From Dyella kyungheensis (GTDB lineage Bacteria > Pseudomonadota > Gammaproteobacteria > Xanthomonadales > Rhodanobacteraceae): a DNA stretch of 64,000 nt. Both the position numbers and the translations under genes were made by a program. Position 1 is the stretch's first letter. Every line of letters begins with the position of its first letter. The DNA is taken from assembly GCF_016905005.1 (NCBI RefSeq), contig NZ_JADIKC010000006.1, forward strand, positions 124,001-188,000. The letters are read 5' to 3'. Positions 1 through 9,424 of this stretch are shown piece after piece. Below the pieces are notes generated by a model. That model did not search any database, was not told the origin of the DNA, and saw only the letters and a program-made list of their open reading frames with translations.

Positions 1-639
1 CACGACCCAGTACGGGTCGTCCACCGCGCTGCCCTGCGTGGGCGTGTGAAAGGTCCACTGGCGTGCCGCGTCCAGCGAGGCGGTGGCCAGCACCTTGCGG
101 AACTTGTCCATCGCCTGCTGCGTGGCGTATTGATCGAGATCGACCTCCTCAGCCGCCGCGTCCTGCACGCTGCCGTCGCGACCGATGCGAAGCACAAGAT
201 AGGCCGTGCCACTGACACGTGCATCGATGGCCATCTGCGGATACCTGGGCGCCACCGAACGATTGTTGTAGGTCACGGTGGCGGCATTGGCTTCGCCTTC
301 GCCAAACGTGGCGCCATCGACCGCGACCTTGTAGTTGCCATCGCCTACCGGCTTGGCCACGACGCGCACGTTCATGCTGGTCTTGACCAGCTGCGTGGTG
401 GGCGAGGAAAGCTTGAACTGCCAACGCGCGATGCTCTTGCCCAGCACGTCGACGACCACCGGCGGCAGCTTTTCCGGCTGATCCAGTGTGTACCCATGCA
501 GCGTACCGTCCGGATTTACCTCCAGCGAGCCGGTGACCACCATGGAACCCTCGGCAGTCTTGCGCACGGACTGGGCGCCCGCCATCGACGCGAACAGCGC
601 CAGCGACACCCACAGCAAGGTCCGATACTGGCGTTTCAT
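1..639 (-). CDS. Secreted TonB C-terminal-domain protein, 3' end outside window
   Basis: The reading frame is open for 213 codons from an ATG at 639 to the left edge, so the stop codon lies outside. The start is preceded by a good Shine-Dalgarno (AAGGAGAGGTT). Residues 1-22 form a signal peptide ending in a small-residue cleavage site (MAGA/Q). Residues about 131-200 match the TonB C-terminal fold: RYPQMA, then a [18 protein letters not shown] strand-turn pattern, then ARQWTF. Proteins like this sit in the periplasm; true TonB proteins transmit proton-motive force to outer-membrane receptors, but here there is no N-terminal membrane anchor or Pro-rich linker. Its role is therefore unclear, and a stand-alone TonB-like domain protein is the safest call. 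Confidence 0.7.
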   Translation of the reverse strand, partial: MKRQYRTLLWVSLALFASMAGAQSVRKTAEGSMVVTGSLEVNPDGTLHGYTLDQPEKLPPVVVDVLGKSIARWQFKLSSPTTQLVKTSMNVRVVAKPVGDGNYKVAVDGATFGEGEANAATVTYNNRSVAPRYPQMAIDARVSGTAYLVLRIGRDGSVQDAAAEEVDLDQYATQQAMDKFRKVLATASLDAARQWTFHTPTQGSAVDDPYWVV

Positions 640-666
640 AACCTCTCCTTGTCGACGCGAGGCGCC

Positions 667-672
667 AGTCTA
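667..672 (-). promoter_or_regulatory. Candidate -10 element (TAGACT) for the TonB-domain gene
   Basis: TAGACT on the minus strand lies 27 bases upstream of the ATG at 639. The same TAGAnT hexamer recurs a short way upstream of several other genes in the window. No convincing -35 is visible, so this is only a suggestion. Confidence 0.3.
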
Positions 673-834
673 ACTGGGCGGCCTGCGTGGATTAAGTGCC
701 TGCCTGAGTGCCTCTCGGCCGGTACCGCCCCACGCAAGTCCTTGATGCGGCGGGAGCCGTCGCCTCCGGAAGGTCCAAAGCTTGACGCTGGCGTTACACT
801 GGCACGTCAGCAAGCCGTACTCGAAGGAACCCGC

Positions 835-1437
835 ATGAGCGAGCGTCAAGAACCGAGCGAAGTCACCCGCGAACAGGCCGAGGAAGCGGTCCGCGTCCTG
901 TTGCGCTGGTCGGGCGAAGATCCCAGCCGCGAAGGCCTGCTGGATACGCCCAAGCGCGTGGTGAAGGCGTACAAGGACTGGTTCTCCGGCTATGCCACGG
1001 ATCCGGGCGACTACCTGCGCCGCACCTTCGAGGAAGTGGCTGGCTACGACGAAATGGTCGTGCTGCGCGACATCGAATTCGAAAGCCATTGCGAGCACCA
1101 CATGGCACCGATCATCGGCCGCGCCCACGTGGGCTACCTGCCGACCAACCGCGTGGTCGGCATCAGCAAGCTGGCCCGCGTGGTGGATGCCTATGCGCGC
1201 CGCTTCCAGGTGCAGGAAAAGCTCACCGCGCAGATCGCCCAGTGCATCCAGGAAAACCTGCATCCGGCCGGCGTGGCGGTGGTGATCGATGCCAGCCACG
1301 AATGCATGACCACGCGCGGCGTGCACAAGCGCGGCGTATCGATGGTCACCAGCCAGATGCTCGGAGCCTTCCGCGACGACGCCCGCACCCGCTCGGAATT
1401 CCTGCAGTTCATCGGCATCCATGGCGCGGGCCGCTGA
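835..1437 (+). CDS. folE: GTP cyclohydrolase I
   Basis: 200 aa, the usual length of the single-domain enzyme. FolE converts GTP to 7,8-dihydroneopterin triphosphate, the first step towards tetrahydrofolate. The zinc ligands are present as C86, H89 (in [11 protein letters not shown]) and C157 (in [11 protein letters not shown]), with the same spacing as in E. coli FolE. The conserved [20 protein letters not shown] segment follows the first two ligands. The frame is open far upstream, but the ATG at 835 is where FolE-like sequence begins. The next gene begins within its last codons or 13 bases after them, so the two may be co-transcribed. Confidence 0.97.
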   Translation: MSERQEPSEVTREQAEEAVRVLLRWSGEDPSREGLLDTPKRVVKAYKDWFSGYATDPGDYLRRTFEEVAGYDEMVVLRDIEFESHCEHHMAPIIGRAHVGYLPTNRVVGISKLARVVDAYARRFQVQEKLTAQIAQCIQENLHPAGVAVVIDASHECMTTRGVHKRGVSMVTSQMLGAFRDDARTRSEFLQFIGIHGAGR

Positions 1438-2749
1438 GCACGCGTCCCTGATGCAGCTGCTGGACAGTCCGGACGCCGACGAGCGTCTGCAGGACGTATT
1501 GCGCGAAGGCATTAGCGCCGAAGATATCCCGGCGGTGTTTCCGTTGCTGCGCGGACGCTCGCTGCTGCGCGCGTTCAACGCGCTGTTCCACGGCAGCGAG
1601 GCGCAGGTGCTGCTGCGCCTGCTGGTGCTGCGCACGCTGGGCGCGCGCGCCCACGCGCCGGAGTGGACGCCGCCGGAGATCCGCGAGCAGCTCGCCTTCG
1701 TCGAGCCGGTGAAGCTGGAAACGGTGGTGCAGCGCCTGAAGGAACACGAGCTGCTCACCTGGGACAACGAAACGCTGCGCTATCGCGTGAGCCCACTGGG
1801 CCGCAAGGCGCTGGCCGCCGTCTCCACGCTGCTGGAATTCGAGCGCGACGACGAAGACGGCCTCGGCTACATCACCGCCCAGCTCGCGGCGGGGCAAGCG
1901 GTGGGTCGCGTTTCCGCCGACGAACTGGCGCATCTGCTCTCGCGCCTGTCGGAGCTGAAGGAAGACTTCGACCGTGCCGTGCTATCCGGGTCCGAACATC
2001 GCATTCGCCGCGCCGCGCAACGGCTCGACTCGGTGTGGACGTGGGTGGAGAAAGGCACCGAAGTCGTCAGCGCGATTGCCGACAGCGAGGATCTCGACTC
2101 TTCCACGCACCGGCTCGCCCAGGCCGTGGGCCGCGCGCAGAGCGCACTGCTGCGCCAGGCGGGCATCTTCCAGCGCGAGCTCAACAAGATCGACCAGCAT
2201 CGCGTGCACCTGGGCCGCACTGGGCTTTCCTCTTCCGATCTGGTGGCGTGGCTGCGTTCGCTTACGCCCGATGCGCTGGCGCAGCACGCGGACGAAGCGG
2301 CCATGCTGCCGATCCAGCCGCCGTTCCTGCAGGACCAGATTGCACTGGACGTGGCCGAGTACGAACTGCTCGAACGCGAACGCGCCGCCGCCGAAAGCAA
2401 CGCGCTGCCCAACGCGGAAAGCACGCCGACCACCCACGACCTGCCGATCGACGAGGAAGATCTCTCGCCGTTGCTCGATTGGCATGGCGAACTGGCAGCG
2501 CTGACGAACCCGATGGAATTGAGCGATGCCCTGCGCGGCGACGACTACGCGCTGAGCGCCTATCGTCTCTCGCTCCTCGGTCTGGTGGGCGATCCCGAAT
2601 CGTCCGCGCTGCAAGGTCCGACAGCGGACCTCGCACGCCTGCCGCTGAAACTGGAAATCGAAGCACGCCTGGTCGATCCGGGCCTGGCGACGATCGCGCT
2701 GGTGAGCGCGGGTCGCCTGCATCCACGCAAGGACAAGAAACATGCATGA
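1421..2749 (+). CDS. MukF/MksF-like kleisin subunit of an SMC-type complex
   Basis: 442 aa from ATG 1421 (overlapping folE by 17 bases) or 432 aa from ATG 1451; neither start has a clear Shine-Dalgarno. The N-terminal ~130 residues look like winged-helix domains ([16 protein letters not shown]...[11 protein letters not shown]). A helical, coiled-coil-prone middle (about 180-280) and an acidic linker (DEEDLSPL) follow. It overlaps the MukE-like gene by 8 bases and is first in the F-E-B order typical of muk/mks/jet operons. I infer that it bridges the heads of the downstream SMC ATPase. It does not look like the DUF3375 JetA of type I Wadjet. Assignment rests mainly on gene order, size and coupling. 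Confidence 0.6.
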   Translation: MARAAEHASLMQLLDSPDADERLQDVLREGISAEDIPAVFPLLRGRSLLRAFNALFHGSEAQVLLRLLVLRTLGARAHAPEWTPPEIREQLAFVEPVKLETVVQRLKEHELLTWDNETLRYRVSPLGRKALAAVSTLLEFERDDEDGLGYITAQLAAGQAVGRVSADELAHLLSRLSELKEDFDRAVLSGSEHRIRRAAQRLDSVWTWVEKGTEVVSAIADSEDLDSSTHRLAQAVGRAQSALLRQAGIFQRELNKIDQHRVHLGRTGLSSSDLVAWLRSLTPDALAQHADEAAMLPIQPPFLQDQIALDVAEYELLERERAAAESNALPNAESTPTTHDLPIDEEDLSPLLDWHGELAALTNPMELSDALRGDDYALSAYRLSLLGLVGDPESSALQGPTADLARLPLKLEIEARLVDPGLATIALVSAGRLHPRKDKKHA

Positions 2750-3458
2750 TGAAACCGCTGCGCTGGTCGCGCGACTGCTTTCCCAACGCTGGCTGCCGCG
2801 CGAGGACACGCAGGCACGCAAGGTGTTGCTGGACGAAGCGTTCCGCGAAGAGCTGGATCGCCGCCTGGCCGCCGTGGGCCTGGAGCTGCGCGAGCATCCC
2901 TATTCCGCGTACATCGGCGTGGCCGTAGCGCGCGCCAACGAGAAGCACGTGTTCGGCGGCAGCGACAGCTGGATCTCCAACACCTTGCAACTGGACCGCG
3001 ATGCCGTGGCGTTGCTGGTAGTGCTGTGGGCGCTGATCGTGCTGCCCAAGCGCCAGCGCCAGCTGGAACGCCAGCAGGCCGAAGCGGATGCCTCGCAGAC
3101 GCAGATGTTCGCCGAAGGCAAGCCGATCTCGCGCGACGCCTCGCTCTCGCCCATCGTGGCCGAGCGCACGCTGCTGGCGGACTTCGGCGACAAGCTGGGC
3201 GGCAAGACGCGGGTGAACTTCAACCTGGGGCTGCTCTCGCGCCACGGCTTCATCGTGCGTCGCAAGGGCGAGCTGGCCGAAGGTCCGTTGCTGGATCTGG
3301 TGTTCGACTACGAACGCACTGCACGGCGCATCCTCGACGGCGCCTTGAGCGATCTGCTGGCCGGGCTCACGCCACGCGAAGACCTAGGCAGCGACGATGA
3401 GCCTCTCTACGACGACACCGACGAAACTGAAGACAGCGAAGTGACCCACGATGTTTGA
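2742..3458 (+). CDS. MukE/MksE-like subunit of an SMC-type complex
   Basis: 238 aa. The start overlaps the upstream stop by 8 bases, and its own stop overlaps the SMC gene start by 8 bases, so all three are translationally coupled. The protein has a compact helical N-terminus, a segment typical of MukE/DUF4194-like proteins (AVALLVVLWALIVLPKRQRQ, about 88-107), a winged-helix-like region (LLSRHGFIVRRKGE, about 160-180) and a very acidic C-terminal tail. MukE-type proteins bind the kleisin and modulate SMC head engagement and DNA loading. No catalytic motif is visible, as expected. Family membership is inferred from context plus weak similarity. Confidence 0.6.
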   Translation: MHDETAALVARLLSQRWLPREDTQARKVLLDEAFREELDRRLAAVGLELREHPYSAYIGVAVARANEKHVFGGSDSWISNTLQLDRDAVALLVVLWALIVLPKRQRQLERQQAEADASQTQMFAEGKPISRDASLSPIVAERTLLADFGDKLGGKTRVNFNLGLLSRHGFIVRRKGELAEGPLLDLVFDYERTARRILDGALSDLLAGLTPREDLGSDDEPLYDDTDETEDSEVTHDV

Positions 3459-6243
3459 TTTCCGCAGCCTCGAAGTCATCCACTGGGACTACTGGCAGCG
3501 CTTCAGCCTGCCGCTGGATACCAATATCGTCACCGTGGTCGGCCCCAATGGTTCGGGCAAGACCACCCTGCTCGATGCGCTGCGCACGCTGCTGACCATC
3601 GACTGCGCCGGCAACCGCGACTACAAGAGCTACCTGCGCCACAACGGCAAGCCGTTCGCGTGGTTGCGCGCACGCGTGGGCAACGTGCCGGGGCCGCGCG
3701 GCGAGCGTCCGTTCTTCCCGATCATGGACAGCGAAGTGACGCTGGCCGTGCGCATCCAGAAGAAAGGCGGCGAGTGGCAACGCCAGTACGCCGTGATGGG
3801 CGGCGACGTCAGCGTGGACGAGATCGAAGCGCGCAACGACTTCCTCGGCCTGCGCGAATACCGCGTGCGGCTGGAAGGTGCCGGCCTGTCGCAGGCGATC
3901 CGCCGCGTGCTGACGCTGGAACAGGGTGCCACCGACAAACTCTGCCAGCTGCCGCCCAAGGCATTGCTGGACCTGGTGTTCGATGTGTTCGGCGACAAGG
4001 CCGTGCTGGAAGATTATCAGCGCGCCCGCAACGAACAGGCGGAAGCCGACCGCGAACTGCACGGCCTGGAACACCAGCTCTCGCTGATCGGCGTGAGCCT
4101 GCAGGAAGCCGAAGGCCGCGTGCGCTCGTGGCAGGAATGGGATGCGCTCAAGAGCGAACACGCCGATCTCGTCGCCGAAACGCTGCCGCGCACCGAACTG
4201 GCCGAACTGCACGCGGCCATCCGCGGCGCACGTCCGCAGTTGCTGGGCCTGAAGCGCAAATGCCGCGATCTCTCGGCACGCGATGTCGAGCTTCAGGCGC
4301 GACTGCAATCGCTCGACGCGCATGAGGAATCGCTGCGCGGCGAGCAGCACGTGGCCGACCAGGCACGCCAGCAGGCCAAGCAGCAACTCGACGACGCACG
4401 CCGCGCCGAAACCGAGAACGCCACCTTGCTCAAGCAGGAACAACACTTGCGCAAGCTGGTTGCCGAACAGGATGGCGCCGATCACGAAAGCCAGGGCAAG
4501 CTGCTGGTCGAGGCACGCAGCCAGCTCGGCCGTCTGCAGAATGACGAAGCGCGCTTGCGCGAGCAGCTGTCGACGCTCACCGCCCAGCTCGGCGCCTGGC
4601 GCCGCGGCCAGCGCTACACGCCGGAGTTCGAGCAGTCGTTCCGCCGTGCGCTGGACGATGCCGGCATCGGCCACAGCATGTTGAGCGAGATCGTGGAGAT
4701 CAGCGAGCCACGCTGGCAGGCGGCGGTGGAAGCCGTGCTCGCCGGCTATCGCCACGTGGTGCTGCTCGACCATCCGCGCGATCGCGAGGCCGCCTGGCGC
4801 CTGGGCGAGCAACACCGCTACAAGCATTTCGTGGTGGCCGAACGCGCGCCGACCACAGCGCCCACCCGCGGTTCGCTGCTCGAAGTGGTCGACTTCACCG
4901 CGGCCGCACCCGAATGGCTGCTGCGCCAGCTCGATCGCATCCGCCGCGTGGAAGACGTGAGCGATGGTGCCAAGCTCGGCAAGGAACAGGACTGGATCAC
5001 CCCGCAGGGCTATTTCCGCGAGCGTCGTGGCGGCCGCCACCTGGGCGTGGACGACGTGTACTTCGGCAGCGCGGCGCGCGAACGCCAGCTGCGCGAGGGC
5101 GAGGAACGCCTGCAGCAGATCGAGAAGCAGCTGCGCGCCATCGGCGACAAGTGCAAGACGTTCCAGGAACAAGCCAGCGACGCCGAAGGTCTGCTGCGCG
5201 GCGCCAACGCCAGCAACCAGCTGGCCGATCGCGCCGACGAATTCGCTGCGGCGCACGAGGCGCAGTCCGCGCTGCAGGACGATGTGCAGCGCTGCGCCGA
5301 CAGTTATGCTGCGGCCGAGGCGCACTACGAGGGCGTGCGCGAAAAGCGCCAGCAGAACTCGCGCCAGCGCGACAACGAAGCGCGCGAACACAAACAAGCC
5401 CAGCAGCAGCTGGCCGATAGCGCGCGCCAGTTCGCGCAGTATCGCAACGAACAAGTGGATCGCCTCAAGGCCTTCCGCCACAAGCGCAGCCATGTGCGAC
5501 CTGTGCATCGTTCGCGACGTGCCATGCTGGATCTGCGCGAGCGTTACGAATCGCCGGCCGCCGTACGCCGCGAGATCGACCGCATCGAGCGCCGCCTCAA
5601 CGAAGGCCATTGGGAAACCGACGACGGCGTGCTGCCGCTGCGCGACAAGTACGCCAACGACCACGAAGGCCTGCGCGACGATCTGCAGCGTCGTCGCGTG
5701 CACCTGGAGCGCGCCGGCCGCATCACCACCGAAGCGCGCGCCGCTTATCTCAACGTGCTGCGCAACACGGTCAAACGCTATGCGCGCAATCTGAAGGTGC
5801 TGGCGGATCTGGCTGGCATCGGCGTGGAAACGGAACTGCCCGAACTGGTGAACGAAGACCTGGCGTTGGCGCAGGCCGGCCTCAACGTGCGCTTCGAATT
5901 CGACAAGAAGGGCTGGATCGGCATGGACGACGGCGAAGCCTCCGGCGGCCAGCAGGTGATGAAGTCGCTGTTGTTGCTGGTGGCGTTGATGCGCGACGAG
6001 GATCGCCCCGGCGGCTTCGTCTTCATCGACGAACCGTTCGCGCACCTGGACATCTTCAACATCGACAAGGTGGGCGCCTTCCTCAAGTCCACCCGCGCCC
6101 AGTACATCCTCACCACGCCGGCCACGCACAACATCAACGTGTTCCAGCCCAGCGACCTCACCCTGGTCACCAGCAAGCGCCGCCCCGGCGCCACCTGGGC
6201 ACAGCCGCTGGCGGTGCTGCGCCGCCGGACCGAGGCCGCATGA
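3451..6243 (+). CDS. MukB/MksB-like SMC ATPase
   Basis: 930 aa. The N-terminal head has a textbook Walker A (GPNGSGKTT, residues 31-39). The C-terminal head has the ABC signature (SGGQQVMKS, about 830) and Walker B plus D-loop (FIDEPFAHLD, about 857-867). Between them are two long Glu/Arg/Gln-rich coiled coils and a hinge-like segment near 413-450 (PRWQAAVEAVLAGYRHVVLL). That is the SMC/MukB architecture, shorter than E. coli MukB (about 1490 aa) and nearer to MksB/JetC. Such ATPases entrap and extrude DNA; Wadjet versions work with the nuclease JetD/MksG to destroy plasmids. No nuclease follows here, so a chromosome-organising role is also possible. RecN/SbcC-like ATPases are a less likely alternative because of the F-E-B gene order. 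Confidence 0.75.
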   Translation: MFDFRSLEVIHWDYWQRFSLPLDTNIVTVVGPNGSGKTTLLDALRTLLTIDCAGNRDYKSYLRHNGKPFAWLRARVGNVPGPRGERPFFPIMDSEVTLAVRIQKKGGEWQRQYAVMGGDVSVDEIEARNDFLGLREYRVRLEGAGLSQAIRRVLTLEQGATDKLCQLPPKALLDLVFDVFGDKAVLEDYQRARNEQAEADRELHGLEHQLSLIGVSLQEAEGRVRSWQEWDALKSEHADLVAETLPRTELAELHAAIRGARPQLLGLKRKCRDLSARDVELQARLQSLDAHEESLRGEQHVADQARQQAKQQLDDARRAETENATLLKQEQHLRKLVAEQDGADHESQGKLLVEARSQLGRLQNDEARLREQLSTLTAQLGAWRRGQRYTPEFEQSFRRALDDAGIGHSMLSEIVEISEPRWQAAVEAVLAGYRHVVLLDHPRDREAAWRLGEQHRYKHFVVAERAPTTAPTRGSLLEVVDFTAAAPEWLLRQLDRIRRVEDVSDGAKLGKEQDWITPQGYFRERRGGRHLGVDDVYFGSAARERQLREGEERLQQIEKQLRAIGDKCKTFQEQASDAEGLLRGANASNQLADRADEFAAAHEAQSALQDDVQRCADSYAAAEAHYEGVREKRQQNSRQRDNEAREHKQAQQQLADSARQFAQYRNEQVDRLKAFRHKRSHVRPVHRSRRAMLDLRERYESPAAVRREIDRIERRLNEGHWETDDGVLPLRDKYANDHEGLRDDLQRRRVHLERAGRITTEARAAYLNVLRNTVKRYARNLKVLADLAGIGVETELPELVNEDLALAQAGLNVRFEFDKKGWIGMDDGEASGGQQVMKSLLLLVALMRDEDRPGGFVFIDEPFAHLDIFNIDKVGAFLKSTRAQYILTTPATHNINVFQPSDLTLVTSKRRPGATWAQPLAVLRRRTEAA

Positions 6244-6587
6244 TCCTGCGCCAGCCGCTCCGCCTGGCGCTGCTGGCCTGCGCTGGCTTGGCGCCGCTGC
6301 TCGCCTGGGCGCAGGCCACGCCGGCCGAGTATCTGCGGGAGTTCGACACCGACGGCGATGGCCGGGTGAGCGAAGCGGAGTACGTGGCGCACCTGAGCGA
6401 AGGCTTCCATCGCCTCGACAGCAACGGCGACGGCGTGCTGGAAGCCGACGAGCTGCCCGGCGGCCATGGCAAACCGGTCACCCTCAAGCAGTTCCAGGAC
6501 AACCTGCGCCGGCAGTTCCACAAGCTCGATCGGAACCACGATGGGTACCTCGATGCACGCGAGCTGACGCAGCCGCCGCAGGGCTAG
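6240..6587 (+). CDS. Secreted EF-hand calcium-binding protein
   Basis: 115 aa. The ATG overlaps the SMC gene stop by 4 bases (ATGA), so it is coupled to that operon. Residues 1-25 are a signal peptide (LALLACAGLAPLLAWAQA). Three EF-hand loops follow: DTDGDGRVSEAE (about 36-47), DSNGDGVLEADE and DRNHDGYLDARE. They carry Asp at positions 1, 3 or 5 and Glu at position 12, so calcium binding in the periplasm is likely. Its function is unknown. Coupling a periplasmic calcium binder to a cytoplasmic SMC complex is odd and may only reflect compact packing. Confidence 0.8.
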   Translation: MILRQPLRLALLACAGLAPLLAWAQATPAEYLREFDTDGDGRVSEAEYVAHLSEGFHRLDSNGDGVLEADELPGGHGKPVTLKQFQDNLRRQFHKLDRNHDGYLDARELTQPPQG

Positions 6588-6603
6588 TTCAACCGTAACC
6601 CCC

Positions 6604-6683
6604 TGTGGGAGCGCACTTGTGCGCGACAGCGGCATCTCCGATCGCACCGCCGGCTGGCTGTCGCGCACAAGTGCGCTCCCACA
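6604..6683. repeat. REP inverted pair (CACTTG subtype)
   Basis: Two 25-base copies (TGTGGGAGCGCACTTG...GCGACA) in head-to-head orientation, perfectly complementary, with a 30-base spacer. Each copy also holds its own small palindrome (GCGCAC-TT-GTGCGC). It lies between the EF-hand gene and the MFS gene and could also stop transcription from the SMC operon. Confidence 0.85.
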
Positions 6684-6767
6684 AAGTGGTGGGTGGCCTC
6701 TTCTGCACTGCACACACAGCGTCATACGTAATCGGCTATCGTGCGCCTCTCACTGCCAGCCAGCCCC

Positions 6768-8117
6768 ATGGACCCGACCTCCGACACCGAGCTCCATCCG
6801 CGCCGCCGCGCCGCGCTCGCGTTCATTTTCGTCACCGTGGTGCTGGACATGCTGGCGTTCGGCATCGTCATCCCGGTGCTGCCCCATTTGATCGAACAGC
6901 TCGCCGGCGGCGGCATCGCCAACGCGGCGTGGTGGGTGGGCGTGTTCAGCACGGTGTTCGCGATCGTGCAGTTCGCCTTTTCGCCGGTGCAGGGGGCGCT
7001 GTCCGATCGCTTCGGCCGCCGCCCGGTGATCCTGATTTCCAATGCCGGGCTGGCCATCGATTTCTTCGTGCTGGCGCTGGCGCCCACGCTGTGGCTGCTG
7101 TTCGTGGCTCGCGTGGTGCTGGGCATGACGGCCGCCAGCTTCACCACCGCCAATGCATACATCGCCGATATCACGCCCAAGGAAAAGCGCGCCGCGGCTT
7201 ACGGCATCCTCGGCAGCGCGTTCGGCCTGGGCTTCATCATCGGGCCGGGGCTGGGCGGCTTTCTGGGGGACATCCATCTGCGCCTGCCGTTCTGGGTGGC
7301 CGGTGGCTTGGCGGCGTGCAATTTCCTATACGGCTTCTTCGTGCTGCCGGAATCGCTGCCCAAGGAACGCCGCACGCCGCGTTTCGAAATGCATAGCGCG
7401 CACCCGCTGGGCTCGCTGAAACTGCTGGCACGCTATCCGCTGGTGATGCGTCTGGCGGTGGTGATGTTCCTGGTGTATCTGGCGCACTACGTGTTGCAGA
7501 CCACCTTCGTGCTGTACGCGGACTATCGCTATCACTGGGGCCCGCAGGCGGTCGGTTATGTGTTGATGCTGGTCGGCGCCTGCGATGGTTTCGTGCAGGC
7601 GGTGCTCACGCGGCGTCTGGCGCCGCGCTTCGGCGAACGGCGGCTGATGCTGGGCGGCATGCTCTGCGGCATCGGCTCGTTCCTGGTGATGGGCCTGGCC
7701 AACACGGGTTTTGCGTTTCTGCTGGGTATTCCGTTGATGGCGCTGTGGGGACTGTCGCAGCCGCCCATCCAGTCGTTGATGACGCATGAAGTGGACCCGG
7801 CGGAACAGGGCCGGCTGCAAGGCGCAATCAGCAGCCTGGCCAGTTTTGCGGGCATTTTCGGCCCCTTCCTGTTCGCCCAGGTGTTCTCGTTGTCGATCTC
7901 GCCGACCTCGCCCTACCACCTGCCCGGCCTCGCCTTCGTGTTGTCTGCCGTGCTACTGGCCATCGGCACGGTGATCGCGCTGCGCGCGACGCGGCACACC
8001 CACGACCTCGCCACGCGCGAGGAGCCGTTGCCTAATACGATTCCGGGCGAACCGTCCTCGGTCGTCCCTTTGCAAGCCACCATCACTTCCCCCGAAACAC
8101 CGGAGCATTCCCCATGA
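6768..8117 (+). CDS. MFS transporter, TetA-like drug/H+ antiporter family
   Basis: 449 aa from ATG 6768, where TetA-like proteins begin; a GTG at 6741 would add nine residues. It is an integral inner-membrane protein with about 12 predicted membrane segments. It has an MFS motif A in loop 2-3 ([12 protein letters not shown], about 83-94) and a [13 protein letters not shown] motif C region in helix 5 that marks 12-TM antiporters. Opening residues [17 protein letters not shown] match TetA/TCR-type exporters. The substrate cannot be told from sequence, and the divergent tetR expected of a tetracycline locus is absent. The stop overlaps the next gene's start (ATGA). Confidence 0.85.
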   Translation: MDPTSDTELHPRRRAALAFIFVTVVLDMLAFGIVIPVLPHLIEQLAGGGIANAAWWVGVFSTVFAIVQFAFSPVQGALSDRFGRRPVILISNAGLAIDFFVLALAPTLWLLFVARVVLGMTAASFTTANAYIADITPKEKRAAAYGILGSAFGLGFIIGPGLGGFLGDIHLRLPFWVAGGLAACNFLYGFFVLPESLPKERRTPRFEMHSAHPLGSLKLLARYPLVMRLAVVMFLVYLAHYVLQTTFVLYADYRYHWGPQAVGYVLMLVGACDGFVQAVLTRRLAPRFGERRLMLGGMLCGIGSFLVMGLANTGFAFLLGIPLMALWGLSQPPIQSLMTHEVDPAEQGRLQGAISSLASFAGIFGPFLFAQVFSLSISPTSPYHLPGLAFVLSAVLLAIGTVIALRATRHTHDLATREEPLPNTIPGEPSSVVPLQATITSPETPEHSP

Positions 8118-8620
8118 CTTTGTCGATGTACCAGGCTTCCGTTCCCGTTTTCCTGCGCGCACTGAGCAACCTGCAACACGTGCTGCGCAAAGGCGAGGCG
8201 CATGCGCACGCCCGCAAGTTCGAGCCTTCGCTGCTGCTGCAGGCGCGCCTCACCGCCGACATGCTGCCGCTGACCAGCCAGGTGCAGATCGCCACCGACA
8301 TGGCCAAGAACGCCTGCGCGCGCCTGGCCGGCGTGGACCCGCTGAAGTTCGAAGACAACGAAACCACCTTCGCCGAACTGCATGCGCGCATCGAGCGCGC
8401 CATCGACTACATCAAGAGCTTCAAGGCCGAGCAGATCGACGGCAGCGAAACCCGCGCCATCACGCTGAAGATGCGCACCAGCGAGCAGCACTTCGAAGGT
8501 CAGGGCTACCTGCTGCATTTCGTGATCCCGAACGTGTTCTTCCACTGCACCACGGCGTACGCGATCCTGCGCGAAGCCGGCGCGGAGCTGGGCAAGATGG
8601 ATTTCATGGGCAAGCCGTAA
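8114..8620 (+). CDS. DUF1993 family protein
   Basis: 168 aa, a usual length for the family, starting in an ATGA overlap with the MFS gene. It opens with [26 protein letters not shown] and contains FFHCTTAYAILREAGAELGKMDFMG near the C-terminus, both characteristic of DUF1993. These are small helical cytosolic proteins distantly related to DinB-like four-helix bundles; no reaction is established. A terminator-like hairpin follows. Confidence 0.85.
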   Translation: MTLSMYQASVPVFLRALSNLQHVLRKGEAHAHARKFEPSLLLQARLTADMLPLTSQVQIATDMAKNACARLAGVDPLKFEDNETTFAELHARIERAIDYIKSFKAEQIDGSETRAITLKMRTSEQHFEGQGYLLHFVIPNVFFHCTTAYAILREAGAELGKMDFMGKP

Positions 8621-8638
8621 ACCGCCGCAAGAAATACC

Positions 8639-8680
8639 GGGGCGGCGGGGACCCTCGTGTCCTCGCCGCCCCGTTCATTT
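8639..8680 (+). terminator. Rho-independent terminator after the DUF1993 gene
   Basis: GGGGCGGCGGGGA (8639-8651) pairs with TCCTCGCCGCCCC (8660-8672) across an 8-base loop, with one G-T wobble. A T-rich run (TTCATTTT) follows. It closes the MFS-DUF1993 unit. Confidence 0.75.
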
Positions 8681-8753
8681 TGGGGGCCGCGCTGCCACTT
8701 GATGTCCGACGCGACCGAACCCATTAAGCGGGGATCGCATCGAGGACCCCGCC

Positions 8754-9407
8754 ATGGCCAGCCCCACCCCCATCAAGATCGACTTCGTCTCCGACGTGGT
8801 GTGCCCGTGGTGCGCCGTCGGCCTCAAATCGCTGGAACAGGCGCTCGCGAAGCTGGGCGACGACGTGGCGGTGGAACTGCATTTCCAGCCGTTCGAGCTG
8901 AACCCGCAGATGGCGCCCGAAGGCGAAGACATCCTCGAGCACATCGCGCACAAGTACGGCAGCTCGCCCGCGCAGATCGAGCAGAACCGGGAAGTCATCC
9001 GCGAACGCGGCGCGGCGCTCGGCTTCACCTTCAACATGGACAAGCGCAACCGCATCGTGAACACCTTCGATGCGCATCGCCTGCTGCACTGGGCCGCGCT
9101 CGAAGGCAGCCAGGCCGAACTCAAGCAGGCGCTGCTGGCAGCGTATTTCACCGACGGCCGCGACGTGAGCTCGCGCGACGTGCTGGTGGACGTGGCCGCG
9201 TCGGTGGGCCTGGACGCCACCGAAGCTCGCCGCGTGCTGGACGAAGACCGCTACGCGCAGGACGTGCGCGCGCAGGAACAGTTCTACCAGTCGCAGGGCA
9301 TCCGGGCCGTGCCGTCGGTGATCATCAACGACCGCTACCTGGTGCAGGGCGGCCAGCCGCCGGAAGTGTTCGAACAGACCTTGCGGCAGGTGGCGGCCGA
9401 GGGCTGA
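8754..9407 (+). CDS. DsbA-family oxidoreductase (FrnE-like)
   Basis: 217 aa. N-terminal IKIDFVSDVVCPWCAVG gives a CPWC thioredoxin-like active site at about residues 17-20. No signal peptide precedes it, so the protein should be cytosolic, unlike DsbA. The cis-Pro region (GIRAVPSVIINDRYLVQGGQPPEVF, about 182-206) is typical of the FrnE/HCCA-isomerase branch of the DsbA family. Members act as disulphide oxidoreductases or chaperones in oxidative stress (FrnE of Deinococcus) or serve in polyketide pathways; with no pathway genes nearby, a redox-homeostasis role is more likely. Confidence 0.85.
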   Translation: MASPTPIKIDFVSDVVCPWCAVGLKSLEQALAKLGDDVAVELHFQPFELNPQMAPEGEDILEHIAHKYGSSPAQIEQNREVIRERGAALGFTFNMDKRNRIVNTFDAHRLLHWAALEGSQAELKQALLAAYFTDGRDVSSRDVLVDVAASVGLDATEARRVLDEDRYAQDVRAQEQFYQSQGIRAVPSVIINDRYLVQGGQPPEVFEQTLRQVAAEG

Positions 9408-9424
9408 ACGCCTCGCCAGCGTGA

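Noticed and set aside
783-800. TTGACG with TACACT as a folE promoter
   Set aside because: The two hexamers are only 6-7 bases apart, far too close for a sigma-70 promoter.
3367-6129. 920-codon open frame on the minus strand opposite the SMC gene
   Set aside because: It mirrors the coiled-coil gene; low-complexity His/Ala/Leu/Gln composition and no start site support a GC-driven shadow frame.
6243-6768. A JetD/MksG nuclease gene after the SMC gene
   Set aside because: Only the EF-hand gene and a REP pair lie there; the next gene is an MFS transporter, and no nuclease-like protein is found upstream of the operon either.
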